This document shows, piece by piece, positions 20,090 through 28,894 of a DNA stretch of 37,127 nucleotides; positions within the stretch are counted from its first letter, which is position 1; every line of letters begins with the position of its first letter. The notes beneath the pieces are model-generated. The model searched no databases, was not told the origin of the DNA, and worked only from the letters and a program-made list of their open reading frames with translations. A program made the translations under genes and the position numbers. This stretch comes from Strigamia acuminata (Eukaryota > Arthropoda > Chilopoda > Geophilomorpha > Linotaeniidae): contig CASHSZ010000005.1 in assembly GCA_949358305.1 (NCBI GenBank), forward strand, positions 1-37,127, written 5' to 3'.

Positions 20090-20231
20090 AGGTTCGTTGG
20101 CCGCGGCTCGGGAGGATTCAATTGCCGACTCGCTTCACGTCGCGTTGCGGCTGTTTACGTGTAAGATCGATCTACTGTATATTTCTTTTTTTTTTGTTTA
20201 TCAGTTGGATGAATCTCTCAATTCAGATTAG

Positions 20232-20405
20232 ATTTGCCCAAAGCGGAAGCTGAACAGTTTTCCCTTCTGTTGAATTGGCGCCATTGGCTTTGTCTGAGTC
20301 CAGATTCGGTCGTGAGCGTCGGCAATCTCGACGGTTCGTCCTCGTTGATGCAGTTTCGCTTGCACGGATCTTCGTTGAAACTTCAGTATGAATTGGATCG
20401 ACTAG
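20232..20405 (+). CDS. Exon of unknown plus-strand gene (58 codons)
   Basis: Exon between acceptor CAGATTAG and donor CGACTAG|GTATAT, 174 nt, phase 1-1. The frame reads LPKAEAEQFSLLLNWRHW, then SLMQFRLHGSSLKLQYELDR. It splices in frame to 20485 across a 79-nt intron. The family is not recognised; the sequence looks like a folded, non-repetitive domain. Confidence 0.5.
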
Positions 20406-20484
20406 GTATATATATATTTTTTTTTTTGTGTTTTTGTGGTATTCCCGTTTACAATTCCTTTATTGAAGTTTTCTTTAAATTTAG

Positions 20485-20810
20485 CACGCGTTTCGCCGAC
20501 TGTGGGCGTTAATCTGGAACCGCCAAGTTTGCTCTTCGACCCTGCGAAGCCATTGTTACACATTCCCGCCTCAATGCACAGTGAGAGCTCGGCTGCGCAT
20601 TGTCGGCAGAAGTGTGAAACAATTTTTGCGCAGGGAAAGTGGCGGTGTTTTCCGAGGATGGGATGCAAAAGGAAACGAGCGCACCAATGCTGTGGGCAAA
20701 CCAGAATACAATTGGTGGGAGTGTTTGTTGTAAAAACATTTGTCGTAAACATTTACAGTCAGAGGCGTGCGAGGTGCACGTCGACGACGGCAAACTGCGG
20801 TTGAGTTGAC
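20485..20810 (+). pseudogene. Exon plus fused downstream segment of the unknown gene
   Basis: After acceptor TAAATTTAG the frame continues from 20405 in phase 1: RVSPTVGVNLEPPSLLFDP, then CRQKC and GKWRCFPRMG. At about 20670 it joins a segment that at 21312 is a separate exon after an acceptor (GTGCACCAG|GAAACGGGCG). Here no intron is present and the frame shifts by one, so the product is probably broken. The sequence matches the decayed copy at 17890-18070. Confidence 0.45.
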
Positions 20811-21110
20811 GCGGCGACGGACAGTTGTTTGCCGTGAGCGCTATTTCCGAATCGGGTCGGAGGAATATTTACGTATTTCGTTGCGGCTGCACTCTCGTGT
20901 GTTCTGACAAGGGCGTTCCGGGATTGGAATACACGAGCTGGAATACTTGAGCTGTAAACCAAACAGCAGCGTCGTAGCTTCGGTTCAGCGATTGCCGGAC
21001 AAACATCAGGTGATATTTTTGGAAAAGAACGGGTTGCGCCACGGAGAATTCATCGTTTTTTCCACCGCCTACGAATACACGGTGATTTATTCCTCAAGTT
21101 CTCAGAAATT
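20811..21110 (+). pseudogene. Decayed Cys-containing coding fragment
   Basis: The frame GDGQLFAVSAISESG, then VFRCGCTLVCSDKGVPGLEY, stops at a TGA near 20948. An adjoining frame continues SCKPNSSVVASVQRLPDKHQ and FLEKNGLRHGEF up to about 21085. FRCGCTL...VPGLEY repeats at 21462-21510. Parts of one ancestral reading frame seem to be present, with breaks. No family recognised. Confidence 0.4.
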
Positions 21111-21173
21111 TGTTAGTTATTTAAGTAAATTAGTAATTAAGTAATTAATTATTGTTATTATTCGATTCGTCAG

Positions 21174-21244
21174 ATTTCGTGGCGTGCTCGCCATTTGGCC
21201 CCTGGACAACCCCCGACTGCCCCGGACTGTGGCGACATTGAGAG
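21174..21244 (+). other. Single 71-nt mini-exon, array B type
   Basis: Acceptor ATTCGATTCGTCAG and donor GAGAG|GTGAGA bound exactly 71 nt, the same length as array B exons. The core TGGACAACCCCCGACTG is shared almost exactly with the segment at 23872 (TGGACGACCCCCGACTG), and both have GACATTG near the donor. It sits inside the decayed coding cluster on the same strand. Confidence 0.55.
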
Positions 21245-21311
21245 GTGAGATGGGTTTTTTGTTTTTTTTTTATTTTGGGAGTGCTTATGAATTTGTTTTG
21301 TTTTTGTGCAC

Positions 21312-21623
21312 CAGGAAACGGGCGCACCAATGCTGTGGGCAAACCAGAATACAATTGGTGGGAATGTTTGTTGTAAAAACATTTGTCGTAAACATTCACA
21401 GTCAGAGGTGTGCGAGGTGCGCGTTTGCGACGACGGCAAACCGCAGAGGAACATTCACGTATTTTCTTGCGGCTGCACTCTCGACGATGAAGTTCCGGGA
21501 TTGGAATACATTCGGTCCAGCGATTGCCAGATCTGCTTTGGCTTATTTTCTTGTTTTTTCAGACAGCAATGTTTTTCGCATTTCGGCATTGAGTCTGTTT
21601 GTCGAGCGAAGTTGGACCTATGA
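21312..21623 (+). pseudogene. Cys-rich exon, second copy
   Basis: After TTTTGTGCACCAG the frame reads ETGAPMLWANQNTIGG, CCKNICRK, CEVRVCDDGKPQ and VFSCGCTLDDEVPGLEY, with no stop until 21623. It is a near copy of 20675-20960 but lacks about 60 bases of the middle. It is the cleanest copy of this segment. A frame reading out of the homologous part past about 21515 is probably not real. Confidence 0.45.
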
Positions 21624-22740
21624 TAAAAGGCGCTTCCCCTTTCTGCCCAGCCAACTGTGGCGCGTAAATTGATGTGAACGGCACGACCGAGGCGCTCTAC
21701 ATTGTTATACGCAGCCGAGCATTGTCACAGCCACCACTCACTATCCTCTTTTATGCACGGCCAAGTGACACTTGGCCGCACACATTGGCGCGGAAATAAC
21801 GATCAATGCTGATTTGTGTTTGACTAAGCTAGCTGAAAAAAAAAGATTTTTATCGGTACGCAGATTTCTACAGGTGAGTTTTTAGTGCACACATTTGATT
21901 TATATGTTTTATTTTTTTGGGTCTTGTTTTAAGCCATTTTCCGCCATTTTGGGTCCTCGCCTCTCGTCTCTGTGAGGATGGCTTCTTTGGAAGCGCACAT
22001 CTGTTTTGTTCTCCAGCATCCAGCAGCCAAGTCTGAGCAACATTCGAAGTTCTACCTGGTTTGGGTTAGGACAAAGTTCCGCTTTGGACACGAGCATCGA
22101 GCAATGGGTCTGGCCAGTCCGTTGCTCTGTGTTCATGTCCAAGGCAGATCTACCCAACACAGCCAGGTAGAACAAGGGTTTTTCCGGAAGTGGACGAATT
22201 GGACTATGTCTTATTACAAATAAATATTGCTTTGTTTTGTCATTTATTGATTCATTCATGGACCACTGGACCACTGTGCCAAAAACGAGCTGTCCCAAGC
22301 ACTGTGTCAGGAGCCCCAAAATGCATTTGCGTCATGTGTAAATTTAATTGGAGTTTACTATACACAAATGTGATTAAATAAATTTGTTGAAAATTTGGTG
22401 GAAATAAAATTTAAAAAATATGAAATATTCAAAAAGCAAATGCATATTTATTACACTGTGTCCACGTACACATACACGCCTGGGTGCATCCAAACATTGG
22501 GCGGACCCAAATTATTACAATTTCTGGGGGAGAATCAAAAACCTTGGATGCTTTTTCATTTATTCACTCCTGTCCATGCATGTGTTCTGGGCCAGGTGCA
22601 AACAACGGTAATAAATTTTCCCCAACACATGGGCGCCATTACCATCGTAAGTGGCGCCCTCTTTGGGAAAATTACAAGCAACACGCACGCCCCCTGATGC
22701 CGTTTATCCCAGACCAAAATTGCACGCGAAAATCCGGTTT
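21624..22740. other. Spacer, no gene supported
   Basis: Open frames here are short with no splice-consistent structure. GGACCACTGGACCACTG occurs near 22260 and GTGGCGCCCTCTTTGG near 22650. Otherwise unique sequence. Confidence 0.35.
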
Positions 22741-23014
22741 CTGGGCCCGGATTGGCTATGGAGCGGTCGTGTTCGCTCTGGATCTGCCCTCCATGCACGT
22801 CGTTGGCTGAAGAGCAAATCCAGACCGAACACGACCGATCCATGCAAATCCGGTTCCTGGGCCCGGATTGGCTATAGAGCGGTTGAGTCCGGTCTAAATC
22901 TGTTCTCCATGCACGCCATTGGCTATGGAGCGGTTAAGTCCGGTCTAGATCTGTTTTTCAGCCAATGGCGTGCATGGAGAACAGATTTAGACCGGACTCA
23001 ACCGCTCCACAGCC
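22741..23014. repeat. Nested repeats with a 55-bp inverted repeat
   Basis: Three direct partial copies of GGGCCCGGATTGGCTAT(G/A)GAGCGGT...CTCCATGCACG begin at about 22743, 22858 and 22921. The arm 22870-22924 and the arm 22960-23014 are reverse complements over 55 bases with about two mismatches, with a 35-base loop made of another partial copy. The transcript would form a long hairpin. It resembles a foldback or MITE-type element. Confidence 0.85.
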
Positions 23015-23300
23015 AACCCAGGCGCGTCCCCAAATCCGAGGATGCATTTAATATTTATAATATAGTCGGCGGATTTGGGGGTGAGAGATGGGCAAATGAC
23101 AGGCGGCAAATCCGCTGCTCGCTGCTGGTTGGTTGCGGAAGAGCGTTTCCGGGCCAACTGGATTTGTTTTTTTAGTAGGGTTAACATTTTTGCAGGCAAA
23201 GCACAGCTTTTTGGTTGTTTCTGGATTCCGCCCAACTGGACAAGAAGGCATTTCCTTTGGAAAGGCATTTATTTCTGTTTTCAGGACGGCAATTTTGGAA
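23015..23300. other. Spacer
   Basis: Unique sequence with an overlapping plus-strand open frame that runs on into the 11-bp and G-rich repeats. Its composition is repeat-driven, so I do not call it a gene. Confidence 0.3.
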
Positions 23301-23565
23301 AGCCTTCCCTTATTATTTCCTCATTATTTCCTCATTTCTGTTTCCAAGACGGTATTTCTTGGCTTTGGGTAGGCATTTTCTCATTATTTCCTCATTATTT
23401 CCTCATTATTTCCTCATTATTTCCTCATTATTTCCTCATTATTTCCTCATTTCTGTTTCCAAGACGGTATTTCTTGGCTTTGGGTAGGCATTTTCTCATT
23501 ATTTCCTCATTATTTCCACATTATTTTCTCATTATTTCCTCATTATTTCCTCATTATTTCTGTTT
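23301..23565. repeat. 11-bp repeat (CTCATTATTTC) inside a larger duplication
   Basis: Runs of CTCATTATTTC are interrupted twice by the same unit, TTTCTGTTTCCAAGACGGTATTTCTTGG plus TTTGGGTAGGCATTTTC, at about 23335-23380 and 23452-23495. This is a two-level repeat of roughly 117 bp. Confidence 0.85.
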
Positions 23566-23596
23566 CTGTTGGTGGCCCCAACTTTGCCACCGCCAT

Positions 23597-23757
23597 TGGC
23601 GGGGAGGGGGAGGGGGGAGAGGGGGCGGGGAGGGGAGGGGAGGGGGGGGAGAGGGGGAGGGGGTGGAGAGGGGGCGGGGAGGGGAGGGGGGAGAGGGGGC
23701 GGGGAGGGGAGGGGGGAGAGGGGGGCGGGGAGGGGAGGGGGAGGGAGAGGGGGCGGG
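23597..23757 (+). repeat. G-rich simple repeat, quadruplex-prone
   Basis: About 160 bases consisting almost wholly of GGGGAGGGG-type units with occasional GCGGGG, G-rich on the plus strand. Many runs of four or more Gs are closely spaced, so G-quadruplex formation is expected. Encoded Gly/Arg frames are artefacts. Confidence 0.95.
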
Positions 23758-23871
23758 ACATCGTAGATGATGAACGGAATATTTTGAAATTTGATTTGGA
23801 CGTTTTTGTTTTCGGTTTTTTTTTTTCTTTTAATTTTTGATGTCTTTATTCATTTTTCTTTTATTTTCCAG

Positions 23872-23942
23872 GCATCTTTGACCGACCAAAGGCCCGTGGA
23901 CGACCCCCGACTGCGGTATAGCCACACAGGACATTGTAGAAG
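23872..23942 (+). other. Single 71-nt mini-exon, array B type
   Basis: Acceptor CTTTTATTTTCCAG, exactly 71 nt (GCATCTTTGACCGACCAAAG ... GGACATTGTAGAAG) and donor GTAAAT. It combines the array A/C start (GCATT/GCATC) with array B length and ending, so it looks close to the ancestral form. Confidence 0.6.
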
Positions 23943-24825
23943 GTAAATTGTTTTTTTTTAAAATTTGTTTTTGACGTTTTTTTTCATTTTTCATCTTTTT
24001 TTTTCAGTTTTTATTCATTTTCGTTTCATTTTCCATCATCTAATGATACAGTATGCCCTGATGGACAGATATATTTGCATGGAAAATGCAAAACTTTACC
24101 TTTGAATTAATTGATTATTTATTTTTTTTATTAATTTTATCAATTAAAATTGTTTTGGCAGTGTCTTGTTCTGCAGGAAAGTTTTTTGATTTGGATAAAA
24201 ACCAGTGCAGTCAGTGCCCATCAGGGACTTATTAGGATCTGGAAACTTTTATCTGAGGTCAGATGTCAGACTCAGTCATGTATTTAGGTTTCAGATTCAC
24301 CTATATCTAGCACACTGCACGAACTAATGATCAAGTCTGAATTGTATTTCACTATAGATCCACCAACCGAGTGGAGGCAGTGCTTTTGACAATGTACAAT
24401 CAATAAACTTTGTGTTTTTTTGCTGCATGCCACCGAGTGTTGACAGTGCTTTTGAAAATGTGGAGTAAATATTGATATTCGTGATAAAGTGACCATGACA
24501 TTTCTACTGCAAGCAGACACAGTTACTAATCAACATTCAAGGATGTTAATATTTTATTAATATATTTCTTTTCACAAAATCAATTCACAACATGATTGAA
24601 ATTGTTGCCAATTTTCAACAGTGTGTTTCGGAAATTATGTTTGGATTCTTATTTGTCTGACATCTAGTGGCGAGTAAACGAATTAAACGATTCGGTCTTT
24701 CGGGTTTCTTAAGGATTTCCCGGCTCGTCAACGGAACCACAGGCAAAGCTTAATGTGTTTAACCTAATTTGTTTTAAAATAAAACAATTTTTATAATAAT
24801 TTTTAAGTTACTAATTCTTTTTCAG
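23943..24825. other. Spacer, no gene supported
   Basis: AT-rich. A diverged duplication of about 70 bp (ACCGAGTGGAGGCAGTGCTTTTGACAATG, and CACCGAGTGTTGACAGTGCTTTTG) lies near 24366 and 24431. GACATCTAGTGGCGAG near 24660 echoes the CAGATGGCGCT motif. No gene seen. Confidence 0.35.

Positions 24826-24866
<41 letters not shown>
24826..24866 (+). repeat. CAGG tetranucleotide microsatellite
   Basis: Ten copies of CAGG directly after TTTTTCAG, so the tract lies where an exon would start. Confidence 0.95.
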
Positions 24867-24942
24867 GTGGCATTTCATGTTTGAAGTGGCTTTTTTGTTT
24901 AATTTTTAATGATAGTGGCTTATTTTTTTGTTGTTTTTATAG

Positions 24943-25631
24943 GTAGGAATGGCGGGTGGATACGTCTTCAGAGTTGAAGGCTCTAGTGAACGATAAGTAT
25001 TTCTTTTTCTTTTTCTTTATTTTTTTGACAAGGAATCGGTTCTTTGTGTTTTTTTCTTATCATTCTAGGTTCTTGTCCTCCTAGGCCTGTGAGTGCCCCA
25101 TATTTACAGTAAGGTGAGTGTGAATTAAGGAAGGTTGGTTTGGTTTAAAGTTTGTTTAATGCATTTCTTTTGTTTTTGTTTTTCTTTTGTTTTATCGATA
25201 TCGCGGCTATCGCCGCGAAATCAGTAGCCAGTGGTTGTTTTTTTTTTTTTTTGTTTTTTTTTATTCAGGCAAGGTAGGTTTGTTTAATAATTCGAATTTT
25301 ATTTGCATTTTGCATTAATGCTTTTTTGTATGATTTTTGCACGATTTTTGCACCATTTTTAATTTCCTTTCTCTGTTTTTCAGGTGTTTTTCGTCTTAAG
25401 CGGCCCTCAGACCTCGCTCTTGGTTCCATATGTTTCTGAGGAGTGATAGATTAATATGTAAGAATTTTTGCCAGGGCTGGAGTGGGTACAGAAAGGTTTT
25501 TAAATTAATTATTTTATGAACGTTGGGAAATTGCGTGTATTTCGGCAATTTTCTTGTTTTTCTTTTGTTTTTCTAGGTGTTTTTGGCTGCGGACAGTCGT
25601 GGTCTGCACTAAGGCCATGCAGGACATCAAG
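24943..25631 (+). other. Four further mini-exon-like segments
   Basis: Segments bounded by acceptor and donor signals: 24943-24996 (TTTTTATAG, weak GTATTT donor), 25069-25113 (CATTCTAG, GTGAGT), 25384-25457 (GTTTTTCAG, GTAAGA) and 25577-25631 (TTTTTCTAG, GTAAGC). The last ends GCAGGACATCAAG, matching the array B ending GACATCAGAAAAG. Lengths run from 45 to 74 nt. Members are diverged and not tandem. A palindromic stretch around TCGCGGCTATCGCCGCGA lies near 25200. Confidence 0.45.
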
Positions 25632-26005
25632 GTAAGCAGGTTTTTTTGGGTGATTTATTTTGGATGATGTTTGGTGCAGTCACCCGTTTTTCTTTTATTC
25701 TTTTTGTCAATTTTGTCAATTTTGGATGTGTTTGTGTCAATTGTAGATGCGATTTAGTGCAAAAATTGTGTTAAAATATTGATTTTAACACAATTTATCG
25801 GCAAATTGTGATTAAAAATGCAATTTTCGTTTGTTTTTGTGGGAATTTAAGGAAGAAATGTGTTTTAAAATGACATTTTATTATTATTATTATGAAATTG
25901 GCACAAAATCAAATGAAAAAAGCATTTCAAAACACACTAGTTTTGCTTCTAATGAAACTGTCAGACAGAGATTTGTAGGAAATTTCTTTGGGAATAATTC
26001 CCATT
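25632..26005. other. Spacer
   Basis: AT-rich with a short imperfect inverted repeat around TTGTGTTAAAATATTGATTTTAACACAATTT (about 25766-25796, shown in part: TTGTGTTAAAA and its complement). No gene supported. Confidence 0.4.
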
Positions 26006-27063
26006 ATACAGCAAAACCAATGAAAAGTGCCTGCAGAACTAATAATCGTTTTGGGTTGCTATTTCGGCGTGCGAATGAGCTCGGTGGATCGATTAGACCA
26101 CCAACTTAATGAATCACACCAACAGTATACCGCAAAACCAATGAAAAGTGCCTGCAGAACTAATAATCGTTTTGGGTTGCTATTTCGGCGTGCGAATGAG
26201 CTCGGTGGATCGATTAGACCACCAACTTAATGAATCACACCAACAGTATACCGCAAAACCAATGAAAAGTGCCTGCAGAACTAATAATCGTTTTGGGTTG
26301 CTATTTCGGCGTGCGAATGAGCTCGGTGGATCGATTAGACCACCAACTTAATGAATCACACCAACAGTATACCGCAAAACCAATGAAAAGTGCCTGCAGA
26401 ACTAATAATCGTTTTGGGTTGCTATTTCGGCGTGCGAATGAGCTTGGTGGATCGATTAGACCACCAACTTAATGAATCACACCAACAGTATACCGCAAAA
26501 CCAATGAAAAGTGCCTGCAGAACTAATAATCGTTTTGGGTTGCTATTTCGGCGTGCGAATGAGCTTGGTGGATCGATTAGACCACCAACTTAATGAATCA
26601 CACCAACAGTATACCGCAAAACCAATGAAAAGTGCCTGCAGAACTAATAATCGTTTTGGGTTGCTATTTCGGCGTGCGAATGAGCTCGGTGGATCGATTA
26701 GACCACCAACTTAATGAATCACACCAACAGTATACCGCAAAACCAATGAAAAGTGCCTGCAGAACTAATAATCGTTTTGGGTTGCTATTTCGGCGTGCGA
26801 ATGAGCTCGGTGGATCGATTAGACCACCAACTTAATGAATCACACCAACAGTATACCGCAAAACCAATGAAAAGTGCCTGCAGAACTAATAATCGTTTTG
26901 GGTTGCTATTTCGGCGTGCGAATGAGCTCGGTGGATCGATTAGACCACCAACTTAATGAATCACACCAACAGTATACCGCAAAACCAATGAAAAGTGCCT
27001 GCAGAACTAATAATCGTTTTGGGTTGCTATTTCGGCGTGCGAATGAGCTCGGTGGATCGATTA
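26006..27063 (+). repeat. 121-bp tandem repeat, about nine copies
   Basis: The unit starts near TATACCGCAAAACCAATG and includes TGCTATTTCGGCGTGCGAAT and GATCGATTAGACCACC. Copies are nearly identical except a C/T change in GAGCTCGG (two copies have GAGCTTGG). The open frames in it are 121-bp-periodic artefacts. The first copy has ACAGCAAAACC instead of ACCGCAAAACC. Confidence 0.97.
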
Positions 27064-27145
27064 ACGATGGTGAAGTAATGGCAAACCAGGCTCGTTTGCA
27101 CGCCGGAATAGCAATTCACCGAGCTCATTCGCACGCCGAAATAGC
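27026..27145. repeat. 29-bp perfect inverted repeat ending the 121-bp array
   Basis: The arm 27026-27054 (GCTATTTCGGCGTGCGAATG...) pairs perfectly with 27117-27145. The loop holds another partial arm (TGCACGCCGGAATAGCA at about 27098-27114). Because every array unit contains the left arm, the right arm can pair with any of nine copies. GCACGCCGAAATGG recurs near 27286. Confidence 0.9.
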
Positions 27146-27772
27146 GATTAAATACGACCATTAGTCCACTAAGCTAATGAATGACGAGAGCTAATGGATC
27201 ACGCCATCCAATGAAAGGTGTGTTGGCGACAAAAACAGCTGCCTGCTGCGGACATTAGACCTTTTTTCTCCATTAGTTTATATGCACGCCGAAATGGTCA
27301 ATCCCTTCGATCATTAGATCATGAAGCCTTTTTTAAATAATTTTCATTATTTTCATATTTTTATATTTAGATTGTTAAATTTTCTTTCATGCTTCTAATA
27401 TACTATATATAATATATTTTTCTGTATCTTTAAATGTAAAACACACTTAACTCATTTACTTTTCCTTTCAGTATTTGGGTTGTTTACTATAGAATCCAAA
27501 GTACCTGTTGCTAAGAGATTGTTTTAGAGGCTGCTTCCTGCTTCATGCGCTTTATATTGGAATCTAATTAGATGATTTTTGTTGTTTTTCAATGTGTTTT
27601 GGTCATTTTTTTATGTGTTTTTGATAATAATAATAATGATAATTGATGTTGGCTTTTTTATTTTATTTTGTTTGATTTTTTTTTTTATTCTGTTTACAAT
27701 TTTATTTCATTTTTCTATTTCTTTCTTTAAATTTCTTTTTCTTATTTCTTTTTCTTTTTTCTCTCGCACAGG
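27146..27772. other. AT-rich spacer downstream of gene 3
   Basis: T-rich on the plus strand. No supported gene. Minus-strand poly(A)-type context follows the gene 3 stop at 27773. Confidence 0.4.
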
Positions 27773-28240
27773 TCACACGTTCGGTTTTCTCGTGAATGCA
27801 GCAACACGATCACGTATCTGCCCAAAGGTGTACACAGATGGTAGATGTTTGAGGCCCACGCAATTTTCAAGAGCCCAACGCAATCGAGCCGAACGGGGCC
27901 GTCCTCGTCTGTCGGTTAACAACTTGAGGTGGCGCGCAATGACGGCTCGATCCTCAGGGGTGAATGATCCCCTTCGTCGCTTTTTCTGCCAGGACGGACA
28001 CGTTGGCGGTGATGGTGGTGTCGGTGGCGTGGGCGGTGGGGATGGTGCTGTCGGTGGCGTGGGTGTGGACGGAGGAGATGGTGTTGGTGACATGGGCCAT
28101 GGGAATGGTGGAGGCGGGGTTGGTGAATGCGGGGTTTCGTCCATGTTGGTTAGGAACATCAGTTCAATCAGTTCATCAGTCAGGTCGATAAGTTTTGCTG
28201 GTACGGTGCAGGTGGAACTCATTTGTTCCATAATGTCTTC
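27773..28240 (-). CDS. Gene 3 last exon: proline-rich linker plus shared C-terminal domain, no recombinase
   Basis: After acceptor TTGTTATTTCAG the frame opens EDIMEQMSSTCTVP in phase 0, includes an acidic/hydrophobic segment (LIDLTDELIELMFL), about 45 residues of Pro/Ser/Thr repeats, a basic KKRRR, then SFTPEDRAVIARHL ... YTFGQIRDRVAAFTRK to the stop. This last part aligns with the C-terminal domain of genes 1 and 2 (SFTP, HL, AL, Y, QIRD). No catalytic domain lies upstream. It could be a stand-alone DNA-binding partner or regulator of the recombinases, or a remnant of a third recombinase gene. Confidence 0.7.
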   Translation of the reverse strand, partial: EDIMEQMSSTCTVPAKLIDLTDELIELMFLTNMDETPHSPTPPPPFPWPMSPTPSPPSTPTPPTAPSPPPTPPTPPSPPTCPSWQKKRRRGSFTPEDRAVIARHLKLLTDRRGRPRSARLRWALENCVGLKHLPSVYTFGQIRDRVAAFTRKPNV

Positions 28241-28807
28241 CTGAAATAACAATTTGTTTAGTTTAATCTCTTCTGTTAGTTAATCAATTAAACAAGGAAT
28301 TAAGGAGAGAAAAGGAAATGACTGATCCTTCTAGTTATTAGCCATTGCTGTGTGTTTTCATCTCAAAGGCTAATGTTGTGTGCATAAAAGCATCTTTTGT
28401 GTCATTCACAACTAATTTGACTAATGACTGGTAGGTTAGACACGTAAGTTGTAGTTTCTTCCAAAGTGCTGGAGGGGTTGAATTTTGACACATATTGGTT
28501 AGATTTGAAGAAAACCCATGTTTGACCTTTTAAACACTGGACCTGGGTTTTTGAGTTTATTTATTTGGAATTCAGCAGAAATAATTATAATTATACAATT
28601 ATCCTTTTATGTTATTATTTCTTTCTATTAATTATTTTAATAGTAATTATTATTAATTTTATTAATTTTTATTATTATTAATTATTATTAATAATAATGA
28701 TTAATTTTTTCATTCTATTAATTTTTTCATTCTATTAATTATTTCATTCTATTAATTGATAAAAAGGCCTCTTGCAACATATTAATAGGTTTGTTTCTGA
28801 TTCTTAC

Positions 28808-28894
28808 CTTTGGGACAGCTAGCTGAGGTGGGTTCAAGGTAGACTTCTGTGGAGCTATGAAGATTTGGTTATCTTGACCAGCTGTCTCATTGGC
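28808..28894 (-). CDS. Gene 3 upstream exon (5' limit uncertain)
   Basis: The frame NETAGQDNQIFIAPQKSTLN ... LAVPK ends at a strong donor (CCCAAAG|GTAAGAATC) in phase 0 and so joins gene 3's last exon in frame across a 567-nt intron. A stop (TAA) lies a few codons upstream of 28894, and the acceptor there (CCAAAAAG) is weak, so the exon start is not fixed. Confidence 0.4.

Noticed and set aside
22395-23175. Several overlapping plus-strand frames
   Set aside because: Overlap each other in different frames, run through the inverted repeat and show no splice-consistent boundaries.
23075-23770. 231-residue plus-strand frame
   Set aside because: It runs through 11-bp and G-rich repeats and has no domain-like part.
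26027-27164. Plus-strand 67-residue repeat proteins in the 121-bp array
   Set aside because: 121 is not a multiple of three; each frame crosses two units and ends at the same relative stop. Artefact of the repeat.
27579-28244. 221-residue plus-strand Gly-rich frame
   Set aside because: It is the antisense shadow of gene 3's proline-rich exon.
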